Assembly: GCA_041441455.1 (NCBI GenBank)
Contig: JASDTB010000038.1
Location: 18,862 to 82,861 of the forward strand
Direction: 5' to 3'
Origin: JAFIHK01 sp041441455
GTDB lineage: Bacteria; Bacteroidota; Bacteroidia; Bacteroidales; UBA932
Length of the DNA stretch: 64,000 bases
Shown: in pieces, positions 7,068 to 14,177 of the stretch
How the letters are laid out: the number at the start of each line of letters is the position of its first letter
How positions within the stretch are numbered: position 1 is the stretch's first letter
The notes under the pieces: generated by a model
What the model saw: the letters and a program-made list of their open reading frames with translations, nothing else
Told to the model about the DNA's origin: nothing
Databases searched by the model: none
Position numbers and translations under genes: made by a program

Positions 7068-8351
7068 ATGAGTATCAATAAAAAACTTAAATGGGTAATT
7101 TTTATAATTATCGGGTTAATTATCGTTCTGATAGTTGTCAGCTCGCTCAAAGGTAAAAAAGCGACTACCGTAACTACAGAGACAATTGTAAAGAAAGACA
7201 TTGTTGAAGTTATTCCTGCAAACGGCAAGATAAAGCCAGTTGTTGAGGTTAAGATAAGTCCCGACGTTTCGGGAGAGATTGTAGAGCTTAATGTGAAAGA
7301 GGGCGACAGAGTTAAAAAGGGTCAGCTAATCATTAAGATTAAGCAAGATGTTTATTTGTCTATGCGCGACAGAGCTGAGGCTTCGCTTAATGCAACTCGT
7401 GCTCAATATACTCAGCAAAAGGCATCTCTAAATCAGATAGAGCTTGCATACAAGAGAAATAAATTACTTTATGAGCAAAAAGCTATTTCGGAAGCAGATT
7501 ACGAAAACTTCCTGTCACAGTATGAGGTTGCCAAAGAGCAACTGAAAGGTGCAGAGTTTAATGTTAAGAGCGCATCTGCTGGATTGAAAGAGGCTCAGGA
7601 AAACTTATACAAAACTACTATCTACGCTCCAATGGATGGCGTTGTTTCTAAACTCAATGTTGAGAAGGGTGAACGTGTTGTAGGTACAAGCCAAATGGCA
7701 GGTACTGAAATGCTTCGCATTGCTAATTTCGAGGAGATGGAGGTTCTTGTTGATGTGAATGAAAATGATATCATTCGTATTAAACAAAATGACACAGCTA
7801 CAATTGAAGTTGATGCATATCCAAATAGAAAGTTTAAGGGTCTAGTTACTCAAATTGCTAACTCTGCTAAAAATCTTAGCTCAGCTGTAGATCAAGTAAC
7901 AAACTTCGAAGTGAAGATTTTTGTTCTTCCAGAATCTTATAGTGACCTTATCAAATTAGGAACAAATCCTTTCCGTCCAGGTAGGTCTGCCTCTGTTTCT
8001 ATTCAGACACACAGAAGAGCTGGTGTACTTGCTGTTCCTCTTCAAGCAATCACAACTCGTACCGATCTTTTAAGCGATTCGCTTAAAATGACTCTTACTG
8101 GAAATGATGCTATTGAGCAGGTATTTGTTCTAGGTAAAGAGAATAAGGTTGAGGTTAGAAGAATCACAACTGGTATTCAAGACTTGAACTATATTGAGGT
8201 TTTAAGTGGACTTAAAGAGAATGATATCGTAATTACAGGACCATACAGTGCTATCAGTAAAACGCTTAAAGACAAAACTCTTGTAGAACAAGAGAAGAAA
8301 GATGGCAAGAACGGTAAAAACGATAAAGAGACAAAAGGGGGCGAGAAGTAG
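7068..8351 (+). CDS. HlyD/MacA-like periplasmic adaptor (membrane fusion protein)
   Basis: A 427-residue adaptor linking an inner membrane pump to TolC. It has an N-terminal membrane anchor (about residues 9-26), then the first half of a lipoyl-like domain (IPANGKIKPVVEVKISPDVSGEI split around residues 50-70, and VKEGDRVKKGQLI). A coiled-coil hairpin (about 100-190) and the second lipoyl half (IYAPMDGVVSKLNVEKGERV) follow. Beta-barrel and membrane-proximal domains come next, and a Lys-rich tail ends the protein. No MacB-type ABC pump follows, which is the usual partner, so the inner membrane component must be elsewhere or could be the PCAT exporter upstream. It is separated from tsaB by only 20 bases. 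Confidence 0.92.
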   Translation: MSINKKLKWVIFIIIGLIIVLIVVSSLKGKKATTVTTETIVKKDIVEVIPANGKIKPVVEVKISPDVSGEIVELNVKEGDRVKKGQLIIKIKQDVYLSMRDRAEASLNATRAQYTQQKASLNQIELAYKRNKLLYEQKAISEADYENFLSQYEVAKEQLKGAEFNVKSASAGLKEAQENLYKTTIYAPMDGVVSKLNVEKGERVVGTSQMAGTEMLRIANFEEMEVLVDVNENDIIRIKQNDTATIEVDAYPNRKFKGLVTQIANSAKNLSSAVDQVTNFEVKIFVLPESYSDLIKLGTNPFRPGRSASVSIQTHRRAGVLAVPLQAITTRTDLLSDSLKMTLTGNDAIEQVFVLGKENKVEVRRITTGIQDLNYIEVLSGLKENDIVITGPYSAISKTLKDKTLVEQEKKDGKNGKNDKETKGGEK

Positions 8352-8371
8352 ATAGCCCATAAACATAATTC

Positions 8372-9079
8372 TTGATGACAAAAGAACCAGTACTATTACT
8401 TATTGAAACAAGTACCGATACATGTTCTGTGGCCATTAGCAAAGGAGATAGACTCATTGATGAGTTGGTATCTTCGGAACCAAGAGCCCAGGCTGCCAAA
8501 ATCGGTAAAATGATACAAGATATCCTTATTAACAACGGCACTACAGTCAATGACTGTGATGCCGTTGTTGTGAGTGAAGGACCTGGCTCCTATACAGGTT
8601 TAAGGGTTGGGGTCTCTGCAGCAAAAGGGCTCTGCTATGGTGCAAACAAACCACTTATAGCGGTCAGTTCGCTTCTTTTGATTGCACAACTAGCCTCTAA
8701 AACAAATGAATGTGCTTTAGCTGTTCCTCATACAATTATTCCTATGATTGATGCTCGTCGAATGGAGGTCTATTGCTTTAGAGCCTCTTCCGACCTATCG
8801 ACAATCTCTGAAACAACAGCAGAAGTGGTAGATAGCGAGAGTTTTTCCAATGAACTTAGTTTGGGATCGGTATTGTTCGCTGGCGAAGGTGCCATGAAAA
8901 TTAAGGATGTGATTACACATCCGAATGCGCACTACTCCCCTGTAAAAGCACTAGCGTCGGGAATGATTCTCCCCGCGCTAGCGAAATATCTTAAAGGTGA
9001 ATTTGTAGATACTGCCTACTTCGAGCCGTTCTATCTCAAAGACTTCGTAGCAGGCACTAGTAAAAAGAAATTCTTTTAG
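8372..9079 (+). CDS. tsaB: tRNA threonylcarbamoyladenosine biosynthesis protein TsaB
   Basis: A 235-residue protein of the t6A37 tRNA modification complex, where TsaB dimerises with and supports the catalytic TsaD. Family motifs are clear: LLIETSTDTCSVAI at the N-terminus (ASKHA fold) and VVSEGPGSYTGLRVGVSAAKGL near residues 65-87. Length is typical. It probably lies at the end of the tolC-hlyD transcript. The stop TAG shares bases with the convergent Sel1-repeat gene stop (TTAG, 9076-9079), so no terminator fits between the two. Confidence 0.96.
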   Translation: MMTKEPVLLLIETSTDTCSVAISKGDRLIDELVSSEPRAQAAKIGKMIQDILINNGTTVNDCDAVVVSEGPGSYTGLRVGVSAAKGLCYGANKPLIAVSSLLLIAQLASKTNECALAVPHTIIPMIDARRMEVYCFRASSDLSTISETTAEVVDSESFSNELSLGSVLFAGEGAMKIKDVITHPNAHYSPVKALASGMILPALAKYLKGEFVDTAYFEPFYLKDFVAGTSKKKFF

Positions 9080-10302
9080 TAAATTACTTTATAACCTTTT
9101 CCTTGACAGTAAGGGCACTGTTTCTGAGTATGTACAATACCATGGTCCAATAATTCAGAACAGTATTTGCAACGAGTCTTAACTTTACTTTGTGTTCCAT
9201 AAGTAGGAACACTTTTTACTTCACATACTTTACCGCTACCATTACAATGAGTACAGTTAACCATCTTTGAACTCTTCGGATTATTGTTAACTGGTTCTTT
9301 ATATGTATTTATCGGAGTGGCTGTATTTGGAGATTGTTTTATTTCTAATCCATTTAAAAGTTTATACATTTCAATTTGTCTTGCTTTAAATTGATTATCT
9401 GAAACATTACTCAATTTATTATAATGCTTCCTTATTGTGTTGAACTCTCCAGCAGTGATGTATAAATCAACAATTAATTCATCAGTAGCAGAAATTCCAG
9501 GAATTTTCAAAGAGTAAATAAAAGCTAAATTGCTCATACTTTTCTGATCTCCATTAACACTAGCTTTATTAAGCCATTTAACAGCATCACTATAGCGCTC
9601 TTCTTTCATATATTGTTCTCCCAATTCTGCCATTGCTGGTGCAAATTCATTACATGCTGATTTTTCTAACCATAGTTTCCATAAATTCTCATCTTTTTTA
9701 AAGACAGAATCACCATATTTATAAACCTGGCTTAGTAAATACATTGCTTTAGAATTATTATAAGGATCTTTTGAGTATTTTAGATAAGCTTCAGAATATT
9801 TTGTTGGCTCATTGATACTATCTTTACTTAATAAACTCTCACATCTCTTTGCATCTTTCATTGAAGAGCCACTTAAATAGTACAACATTACTGCTTGTTC
9901 AAGATTTTTAGAACAGACCTCTCCCTTTTCATAAAAAGCGGCAAGTCTATACATTGCATCACAAGAACCTAATAGATATGCTCTAAAATAATATTTAAAA
10001 GCCCACTGATTGTCTTTTAACAAACCTCCAAGTCCATTTTGGTAAAAATATCCAATTCTAAAAATTGCAAAAGGGTCCATCCTGAATGCAGCCTCTTTAT
10101 AGTACTCTAAAGCAATATTTAAATCAACATTGACTCCATATCCATACTCATAACAACTTCCTAATTTGCTTAATGCAGTTGCAATACCTTTCTGGGCGTC
10201 GGGAACATATTTTAATGCTAATCCGGTTTGAGCGGAAGCTGGTGAATAATAAGTAGATGATATAAAGCACAAAAGAGTTATAAATTTGTACAAATACTTC
10301 AT
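9076..10302 (-). CDS. Exported Sel1-repeat protein with C-terminal DnaJ-like zinc motif
   Basis: A 408-residue protein with a signal peptide (residues 1 to about 24, ending SPASAQ). Residues 30-290 consist of Sel1/TPR-like helical repeats, for example LGSCYEYGYGVNVDLNIALEYYKEAA-type units starting near residues 47, 80 and 115. The last 60 residues hold CTHCNGSGKV, CKYC and CPYCQGKGY, resembling the CxxCxGxG zinc-binding repeats of DnaJ, but incomplete and without a J domain. Function is unknown; repeats and zinc motif suggest a protein-binding scaffold in the periplasm. By eye it is more AT-rich than its neighbours and is flanked by an AT-rich gap, which could mean recent acquisition. The 3' end overlaps tsaB by four bases. 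Confidence 0.82.
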   Translation of the reverse strand: MKYLYKFITLLCFISSTYYSPASAQTGLALKYVPDAQKGIATALSKLGSCYEYGYGVNVDLNIALEYYKEAAFRMDPFAIFRIGYFYQNGLGGLLKDNQWAFKYYFRAYLLGSCDAMYRLAAFYEKGEVCSKNLEQAVMLYYLSGSSMKDAKRCESLLSKDSINEPTKYSEAYLKYSKDPYNNSKAMYLLSQVYKYGDSVFKKDENLWKLWLEKSACNEFAPAMAELGEQYMKEERYSDAVKWLNKASVNGDQKSMSNLAFIYSLKIPGISATDELIVDLYITAGEFNTIRKHYNKLSNVSDNQFKARQIEMYKLLNGLEIKQSPNTATPINTYKEPVNNNPKSSKMVNCTHCNGSGKVCEVKSVPTYGTQSKVKTRCKYCSELLDHGIVHTQKQCPYCQGKGYKVIY

Positions 10303-10504
10303 AATAAAGACATTAAATTTTTAACAATTTACTAATTTTTATTTAGCAAGTATAAATAATTCATAACCAATTGATTTAATTATGAAAAAAATACCATTAA
10401 TAGTTTTGAAGAACACAGAATTGCCTAATGAGAATAATTAAAGCGCTGAATATTAAACTAATACAATATTGAAATATATAGAATTATAATAAATCCTATA
10501 AAAT

Positions 10505-10540
10505 AAAGGGGCTACAAAAAATAAATTTGTAACCCCTTTG
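10505..10540 (-). terminator. Terminator after the TlpA-like gene
   Basis: AAAGGGGCTACAAA (10505-10518) pairs with TTTGTAACCCCTTT (10526-10539) with one mismatch; on the minus strand it is followed by TTTATTTTATA. It lies 18 bases after the TlpA-like gene. The rest of the gap 10303-10557 is very AT-rich and holds only a 19-codon ORF (10382-10441, plus) that I do not support as a gene. Confidence 0.8.
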
Positions 10541-10557
10541 TTATTTTTTAAATTATT

Positions 10558-11700
10558 TTAAAGAATCGATGCTACTTTTGAATCTAATGCTGATCCAAAA
10601 ATGTCTTTTGCTACAATATTTCCACTCTTGTCTATCAAGAAAGTAGTTGGAACTTTTGTGATGTTGTAGGTAACAACTGCTGGTGACTGAACTCCTAGAC
10701 CATCGCATAGGCTGATCCAAGGTAGCTTTTGCGTCAACACTGTTCTTCCCCACTCAGTCTTATCCTCATCAACTGCTACTTGATAAATTTCAAATCCTTT
10801 AGCGTTATACTTTTGATAGATATCTACAAGCTCTTTATTGTACATCTTTTGTTTAACATCAGAAACTGTCCAGAATGAGAGTAGAATTACCTTTCCTTTA
10901 AGATCGGTTAAAGAGCGAAATTTTCCATTGATATCTGGTAGCTGAATGTCAGGGAAACTTGTCTCAGTAGCTCCCATCATCTTAAATGCCATATCGTTGT
11001 ACTTTTGTCTATCTTCCGACTCTTTCTTTAGCATTGGAAGATATTTTGACTCAGGATAGACAACAGCTAATGAGTCGTAAACTCTTTTGAAAAGAAGTCC
11101 ATCCATATTACTTCCAAAGACAGGAAGTTCGCCAGGGAATTTTTGATATAGCAGATATACGTTTGTAATCGATTTTGGATTTTGATAAAGAGATTTTATA
11201 GCTGCTTGTTTGTATTTCACATATAGAGAACCAAGTTTTAAATTGGCTGCTCTCTCCGCTGCAGTATCACCAGATGCCTTAGCATTTGTGAATACAACTG
11301 CTAAAGAGTCAAACTTTTTAACTGCGTTTGTAAAAGTTTTTTCAGATTCGGCTAATTTAACTGCCTCTTCGTATCCCTCAACAGAGAGATTATTTCCTAA
11401 AGTGTCAAGTTTTAGTTTTACCTTTTCTCCCCCATTAAGTATAATAGAAGCCAATTTTTTGTCTCCGTTATAGATATAGAAGAAATCTGGATTTCCTTTG
11501 ATAACATCTGCTTTGAATTTGAAGTAGCCAGAGGCATCTGTCTTGATGGTGTCAACAATCTCTTGTTTGTTAATATTTAGTTTTTTAATTACAAACTCCT
11601 TCTCGGCAGCACACTCTATATTTGCTTCGATAACTGCTTTGTTCTGATTACAAGAAGCTAGGACCAGTACAGAAATAATCAAGGTAAATAACTTGTTCAT
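10558..11700 (-). CDS. TlpA/thioredoxin-like lipoprotein lacking the CxxC motif
   Basis: A 380-residue lipoprotein (lipobox VLASC, lipidated Cys17). An N-terminal DUF4369-type domain (about 25-110) is followed by a helical linker and a thioredoxin-fold AhpC/TSA-like domain (about 247-380). Fold markers are present: FPDIQLPDINGK, GKVILLSFW and the cis-Pro loop KVPTTFLID. The active-site position, normally FWxxWCGPC or FWCxxC, reads FWTVSDVKQ (276-284), so both redox cysteines are missing. Such proteins in Bacteroidota are usually envelope thiol-disulfide reductases; this copy cannot do dithiol chemistry and may act as a binding or chaperone-like domain. It has its own terminator downstream, and no clear promoter box was found in the 94 bases before it. 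Confidence 0.88.
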   Translation of the reverse strand: MNKLFTLIISVLVLASCNQNKAVIEANIECAAEKEFVIKKLNINKQEIVDTIKTDASGYFKFKADVIKGNPDFFYIYNGDKKLASIILNGGEKVKLKLDTLGNNLSVEGYEEAVKLAESEKTFTNAVKKFDSLAVVFTNAKASGDTAAERAANLKLGSLYVKYKQAAIKSLYQNPKSITNVYLLYQKFPGELPVFGSNMDGLLFKRVYDSLAVVYPESKYLPMLKKESEDRQKYNDMAFKMMGATETSFPDIQLPDINGKFRSLTDLKGKVILLSFWTVSDVKQKMYNKELVDIYQKYNAKGFEIYQVAVDEDKTEWGRTVLTQKLPWISLCDGLGVQSPAVVTYNITKVPTTFLIDKSGNIVAKDIFGSALDSKVASIL

Positions 11701-11794
11701 AGGTCTTTGTAAGTTTTTTAAGTTTTAGGTTTATATCTTTTTATATCAGTTTAAGATCTTGTCTATACTCTTAATGATCTGATTGATTTGTTGT

Positions 11795-12190
11795 CTATTT
11801 TATCTTTGATGCGATTGACTCAGCAATTGAGATCATCTCTTCGGGTGAGAGTTTTAGTTTTGGATTAGAGAAATTCATATCCTTCTCAGTAACGATTGGC
11901 ACTAAGTGTATATGTGCATGAGGAACCTCTAGTCCTAAAACGGCAACGCCGACCCTTGTACAAGGAACGGCGTCTTTAATTGCGACAGCAATTTTTTGTG
12001 CAAACAAGGAGAGACCTGATAGCTCTTCTGCTTGGAGATCGAAAATATAATCCTCTTCGCGTTTTGGTATCACAAGCGTATGACCTTTTGTCATTGGGTT
12101 GATATCTAAGAAAGCGAAGTATTTGTCATCCTCAGCAACTTTATAGCAAGGAATCTCTCCATTAACGATTCTTGTAAAAATTGATGCCAT
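11795..12190 (-). CDS. HIT family nucleotide-binding protein
   Basis: A 131-residue histidine-triad protein of the HinT branch, which hydrolyses nucleoside phosphoramidates such as AMP-lysine. The triad HAHIHLVP (His91, His93, His95) and the N-terminal block IFTRIVNGEIPCYKVAEDD are intact and the length is typical. It follows greA by nine bases on the same strand, so the two are very likely one operon. No regulatory feature is visible between them. Cellular role in Bacteroidota is not established. Confidence 0.95.
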   Translation of the reverse strand: MASIFTRIVNGEIPCYKVAEDDKYFAFLDINPMTKGHTLVIPKREEDYIFDLQAEELSGLSLFAQKIAVAIKDAVPCTRVGVAVLGLEVPHAHIHLVPIVTEKDMNFSNPKLKLSPEEMISIAESIASKIK

Positions 12191-12199
12191 AATCCGGAT

Positions 12200-12673
12200 C
12201 TACTTAGAAATTTCTAGAACTTCAAATCTGATCTTACCAGAAGGGACAATCACTTCAACGACGTCTCCCTTCTTTTTGCCAATTAATGCTTTTCCTATCG
12301 GAGTTGCAGCTGCAAGCTTACCCTCTCTTAGGTTAGCCTCTGTTTCACCAACCAGAGTATACTCTACAGAAGTGTTGTTGTTTAAATTCAACAACTTAAC
12401 CTTATTCATAATTTGAATATGCTCTGTATTGATTCTTGATTCGTCGATAATTCTTGCGTTTGCAATCATGTCTTCTAGCTTTGATATCTTCAATTCCAGA
12501 AGACCTTGCGCCTCTTTGGCCGCATCATATTCTGCATTTTCCGACAAATCCCCCTTATCTCTTGCTTCCGCAATCTGTTTTGAGATGGCAGGGCGTTCAA
12601 CTGAAACTAAATGCTGATGGTCAGCTTTTAGTTTTTCCAAACCTTCTGAGGTTAAATAGTGAATTTTTGACAT
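12200..12673 (-). CDS. greA: Transcription elongation factor GreA
   Basis: Rescues backtracked RNA polymerase by stimulating transcript cleavage. The 157-residue protein has the N-terminal coiled coil (about residues 8-75) with the acidic tip block DKGDLSENAEYDAAKEAQ, where the Asp and Glu that act in the polymerase secondary channel lie. The C-terminal FKBP-like domain ends in VVEVIVPSGKIRFEVLEI. Length is standard. The ATG at 12673 lies only five bases after the U-tract of a terminator-like hairpin, downstream of a TATCTTTG -7 box, so any message reaching greA must read through the hairpin. The HIT gene follows in the same direction. Confidence 0.97.
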   Translation of the reverse strand: MSKIHYLTSEGLEKLKADHQHLVSVERPAISKQIAEARDKGDLSENAEYDAAKEAQGLLELKISKLEDMIANARIIDESRINTEHIQIMNKVKLLNLNNNTSVEYTLVGETEANLREGKLAAATPIGKALIGKKKGDVVEVIVPSGKIRFEVLEISK

Positions 12674-12678
12674 AATAT

Positions 12679-12713
12679 AAAAAATTAAAAAGAATCCTGC
12701 GGTACAGGACTCT
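12679..12713 (-). terminator. Terminator-like hairpin in the greA leader (possible attenuator)
   Basis: On the minus strand AGAGTCCTG, loop TACCG and CAGGATTCT form a 9-bp stem (one G-U pair) followed by TTTTAATTTTTT (12690-12679). Five bases later comes the greA ATG. It could terminate the upstream 167-residue gene, but it also lies after the predicted greA -7 box at 12720-12727, so it may attenuate greA. Confidence 0.75.
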
Positions 12714-12719
12714 TTGACA

Positions 12720-12727
12720 CAAAGATA
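12720..12727 (-). promoter_or_regulatory. Predicted -7 box of greA
   Basis: TATCTTTG on the minus strand matches TAnnTTTG exactly. Transcription would begin near 12714, at the base of the hairpin. No good -33 box was found upstream. Confidence 0.5.
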
Positions 12728-12751
12728 ATAATTTATTTCTAAATAACAGAA

Positions 12752-13255
12752 TTACGCTTGAAATTTTGGCTTCATTATCTCAGAATACAGCACAAGCATC
12801 TTAGGATCAATATTATGAAGCTTTTCAGCAACGTCATTTTTACCATCTTCATATGAGTACTCCATATTGATAGATAGATCATCTCCAAAGTTTATATCTG
12901 CCACAGATCTCTCAACAATATCACCCTCTACTACTCTCTCTTGAGCTACAGGCTCTTGATAATAGTTGGTGACAAGCGGAGTTTGTCCCTCATTATTAAA
13001 GACTTTACCCTCTTTTATCTCATTGCTCTCTACAACTTCTGGCTCTTGGGTACTAAAACCAAAAATGTCTTTAAATGCGTTTTTATACTCCGATAACTCG
13101 TCGTACTCTTCTTCTTCTTCTACGATTTGGGAAGGTTTCATTGTATTATTCTCCCTTGCGGCTCTCTCACGCGCAGCTTTTTTGTTTTTTTCTGATCTGT
13201 TTTGTAAAAAAAGACCGACAATCGCTATTACGATCGAAATAATAATTCCTTCCAT
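12752..13255 (-). CDS. Small membrane-anchored protein of unknown function
   Basis: A 167-residue protein not recognised as a characterised family. The N-terminus (MEGIIISIVIAIVGLFLQN) is one membrane helix, followed by a short basic stretch (residues 20-35), which predicts the rest faces the cytoplasm. Residues 45-130 are acidic and probably disordered, with a run of Glu near residue 46. The C-terminus (DPKMLVLYSEIMKPKFQA) looks folded and ends in a short amphipathic helix. It follows ribF by 13 bases and is probably the last gene of the glycan-ribF transcript. Similar N-anchored, low-complexity small proteins are common in Bacteroidales; I assign no function. Confidence 0.7.
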   Translation of the reverse strand: MEGIIISIVIAIVGLFLQNRSEKNKKAARERAARENNTMKPSQIVEEEEEYDELSEYKNAFKDIFGFSTQEPEVVESNEIKEGKVFNNEGQTPLVTNYYQEPVAQERVVEGDIVERSVADINFGDDLSINMEYSYEDGKNDVAEKLHNIDPKMLVLYSEIMKPKFQA

Positions 13256-13268
13256 ACTTTTAAAGTTT

Positions 13269-14177
13269 TTATCTTAAAACAATGTTGTTCAAATCAAGAA
13301 TAGTCATTGCCCTCTCTTTGTCTTTGAGAAGTTGATCTCTCAAATCCGAAATCGAGGCAAATGCTTGCTCATCTCTCATTTTACAAACAAACTCAATTTT
13401 AAGACTTAGTCCATATATATCCTCCTCAAAATCGAGAAGATGAGTCTCTATTGTTCTTTCGTTTCCTGCTGCAATAGTAGGTCTGGTGCCAATATTAGTG
13501 ATTCCTCTAAAAACTCTACCCGATGACTCTGCCCAAACAGCATATACGCCATCGGCTGGTAACATTTTTAGGGGCTCGTACAATCTAATATTTGCAGTCG
13601 GAAAACCAATTGTTCTACCAATTCTCTGACCTTCGACAACTACACCTTCTAGACCATATCTATATCCTAAGAAATGGTTTGCCTTACTTATCTCACCCTT
13701 CGAAATATAGTCACGAATCTTTGTTGAGCTAACTATAATCTCTTCCTCTGCAAATTCACCTACTCTATAGGTCTTGATTCCTAAGCCATTTGCAATCTCT
13801 ATCATCTGGTCTTGAGTTTGAGACAAATCTCTTCCAACTCTGTGGTCGTAACCAATTACTAGATGCGTAATTCCAAAACGGTTGATGAGGATATCTTGAT
13901 AAAACTCTTCGGTTGTGTGGTTGGCAAATTGTTTATCGAAAGTCAATACCTCAACAGAATCAATTCCAAGGGATAAAATTAGTCTTTTTTTCTCTTCGAT
14001 AGATGTAAGTAGTCTAAATTTTGCTGCATCTTGCTGCAAAACTGTACGAGGGTGTGGCCAAAATGTGAAAACAACAGACTTGCACTCGTTTTCACGAGCC
14101 AAGTCTGTCACTATATTCAAAACGGCTTGATGACCTCTGTGTACACCGTCGAAAAAACCTGTAGTTGCTACAACCAT
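13269..14177 (-). CDS. ribF: Bifunctional riboflavin kinase/FAD synthetase
   Basis: Converts riboflavin to FMN and then FAD. The 302-residue protein carries an N-terminal adenylyltransferase domain with TTGFFDGVHRGHQAVL (residues 5-20) and a C-terminal riboflavin kinase domain with GRTIGFPTANIRLYEPLKMLPADGVYAVW split around residues 185-215, ending in the usual Glu-rich helix. It begins directly at the nucleotide-binding motif, about 10-15 residues shorter at the N-terminus than many homologues, but no in-frame start lies upstream. The start overlaps the 3' end of the glycogen synthase/phosphorylase gene by ten bases, implying translational coupling. Confidence 0.96.
   Translation of the reverse strand: MVVATTGFFDGVHRGHQAVLNIVTDLARENECKSVVFTFWPHPRTVLQQDAAKFRLLTSIEEKKRLILSLGIDSVEVLTFDKQFANHTTEEFYQDILINRFGITHLVIGYDHRVGRDLSQTQDQMIEIANGLGIKTYRVGEFAEEEIIVSSTKIRDYISKGEISKANHFLGYRYGLEGVVVEGQRIGRTIGFPTANIRLYEPLKMLPADGVYAVWAESSGRVFRGITNIGTRPTIAAGNERTIETHLLDFEEDIYGLSLKIEFVCKMRDEQAFASISDLRDQLLKDKERAMTILDLNNIVLR

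Noticed and set aside
10382..10441. 19-codon ORF MKKIPLIVLKNTELPNENN in the AT-rich gap
   Set aside because: It resembles the first residues of some leader peptides but has no Gly-Gly, no core peptide, no promoter and no partner gene.
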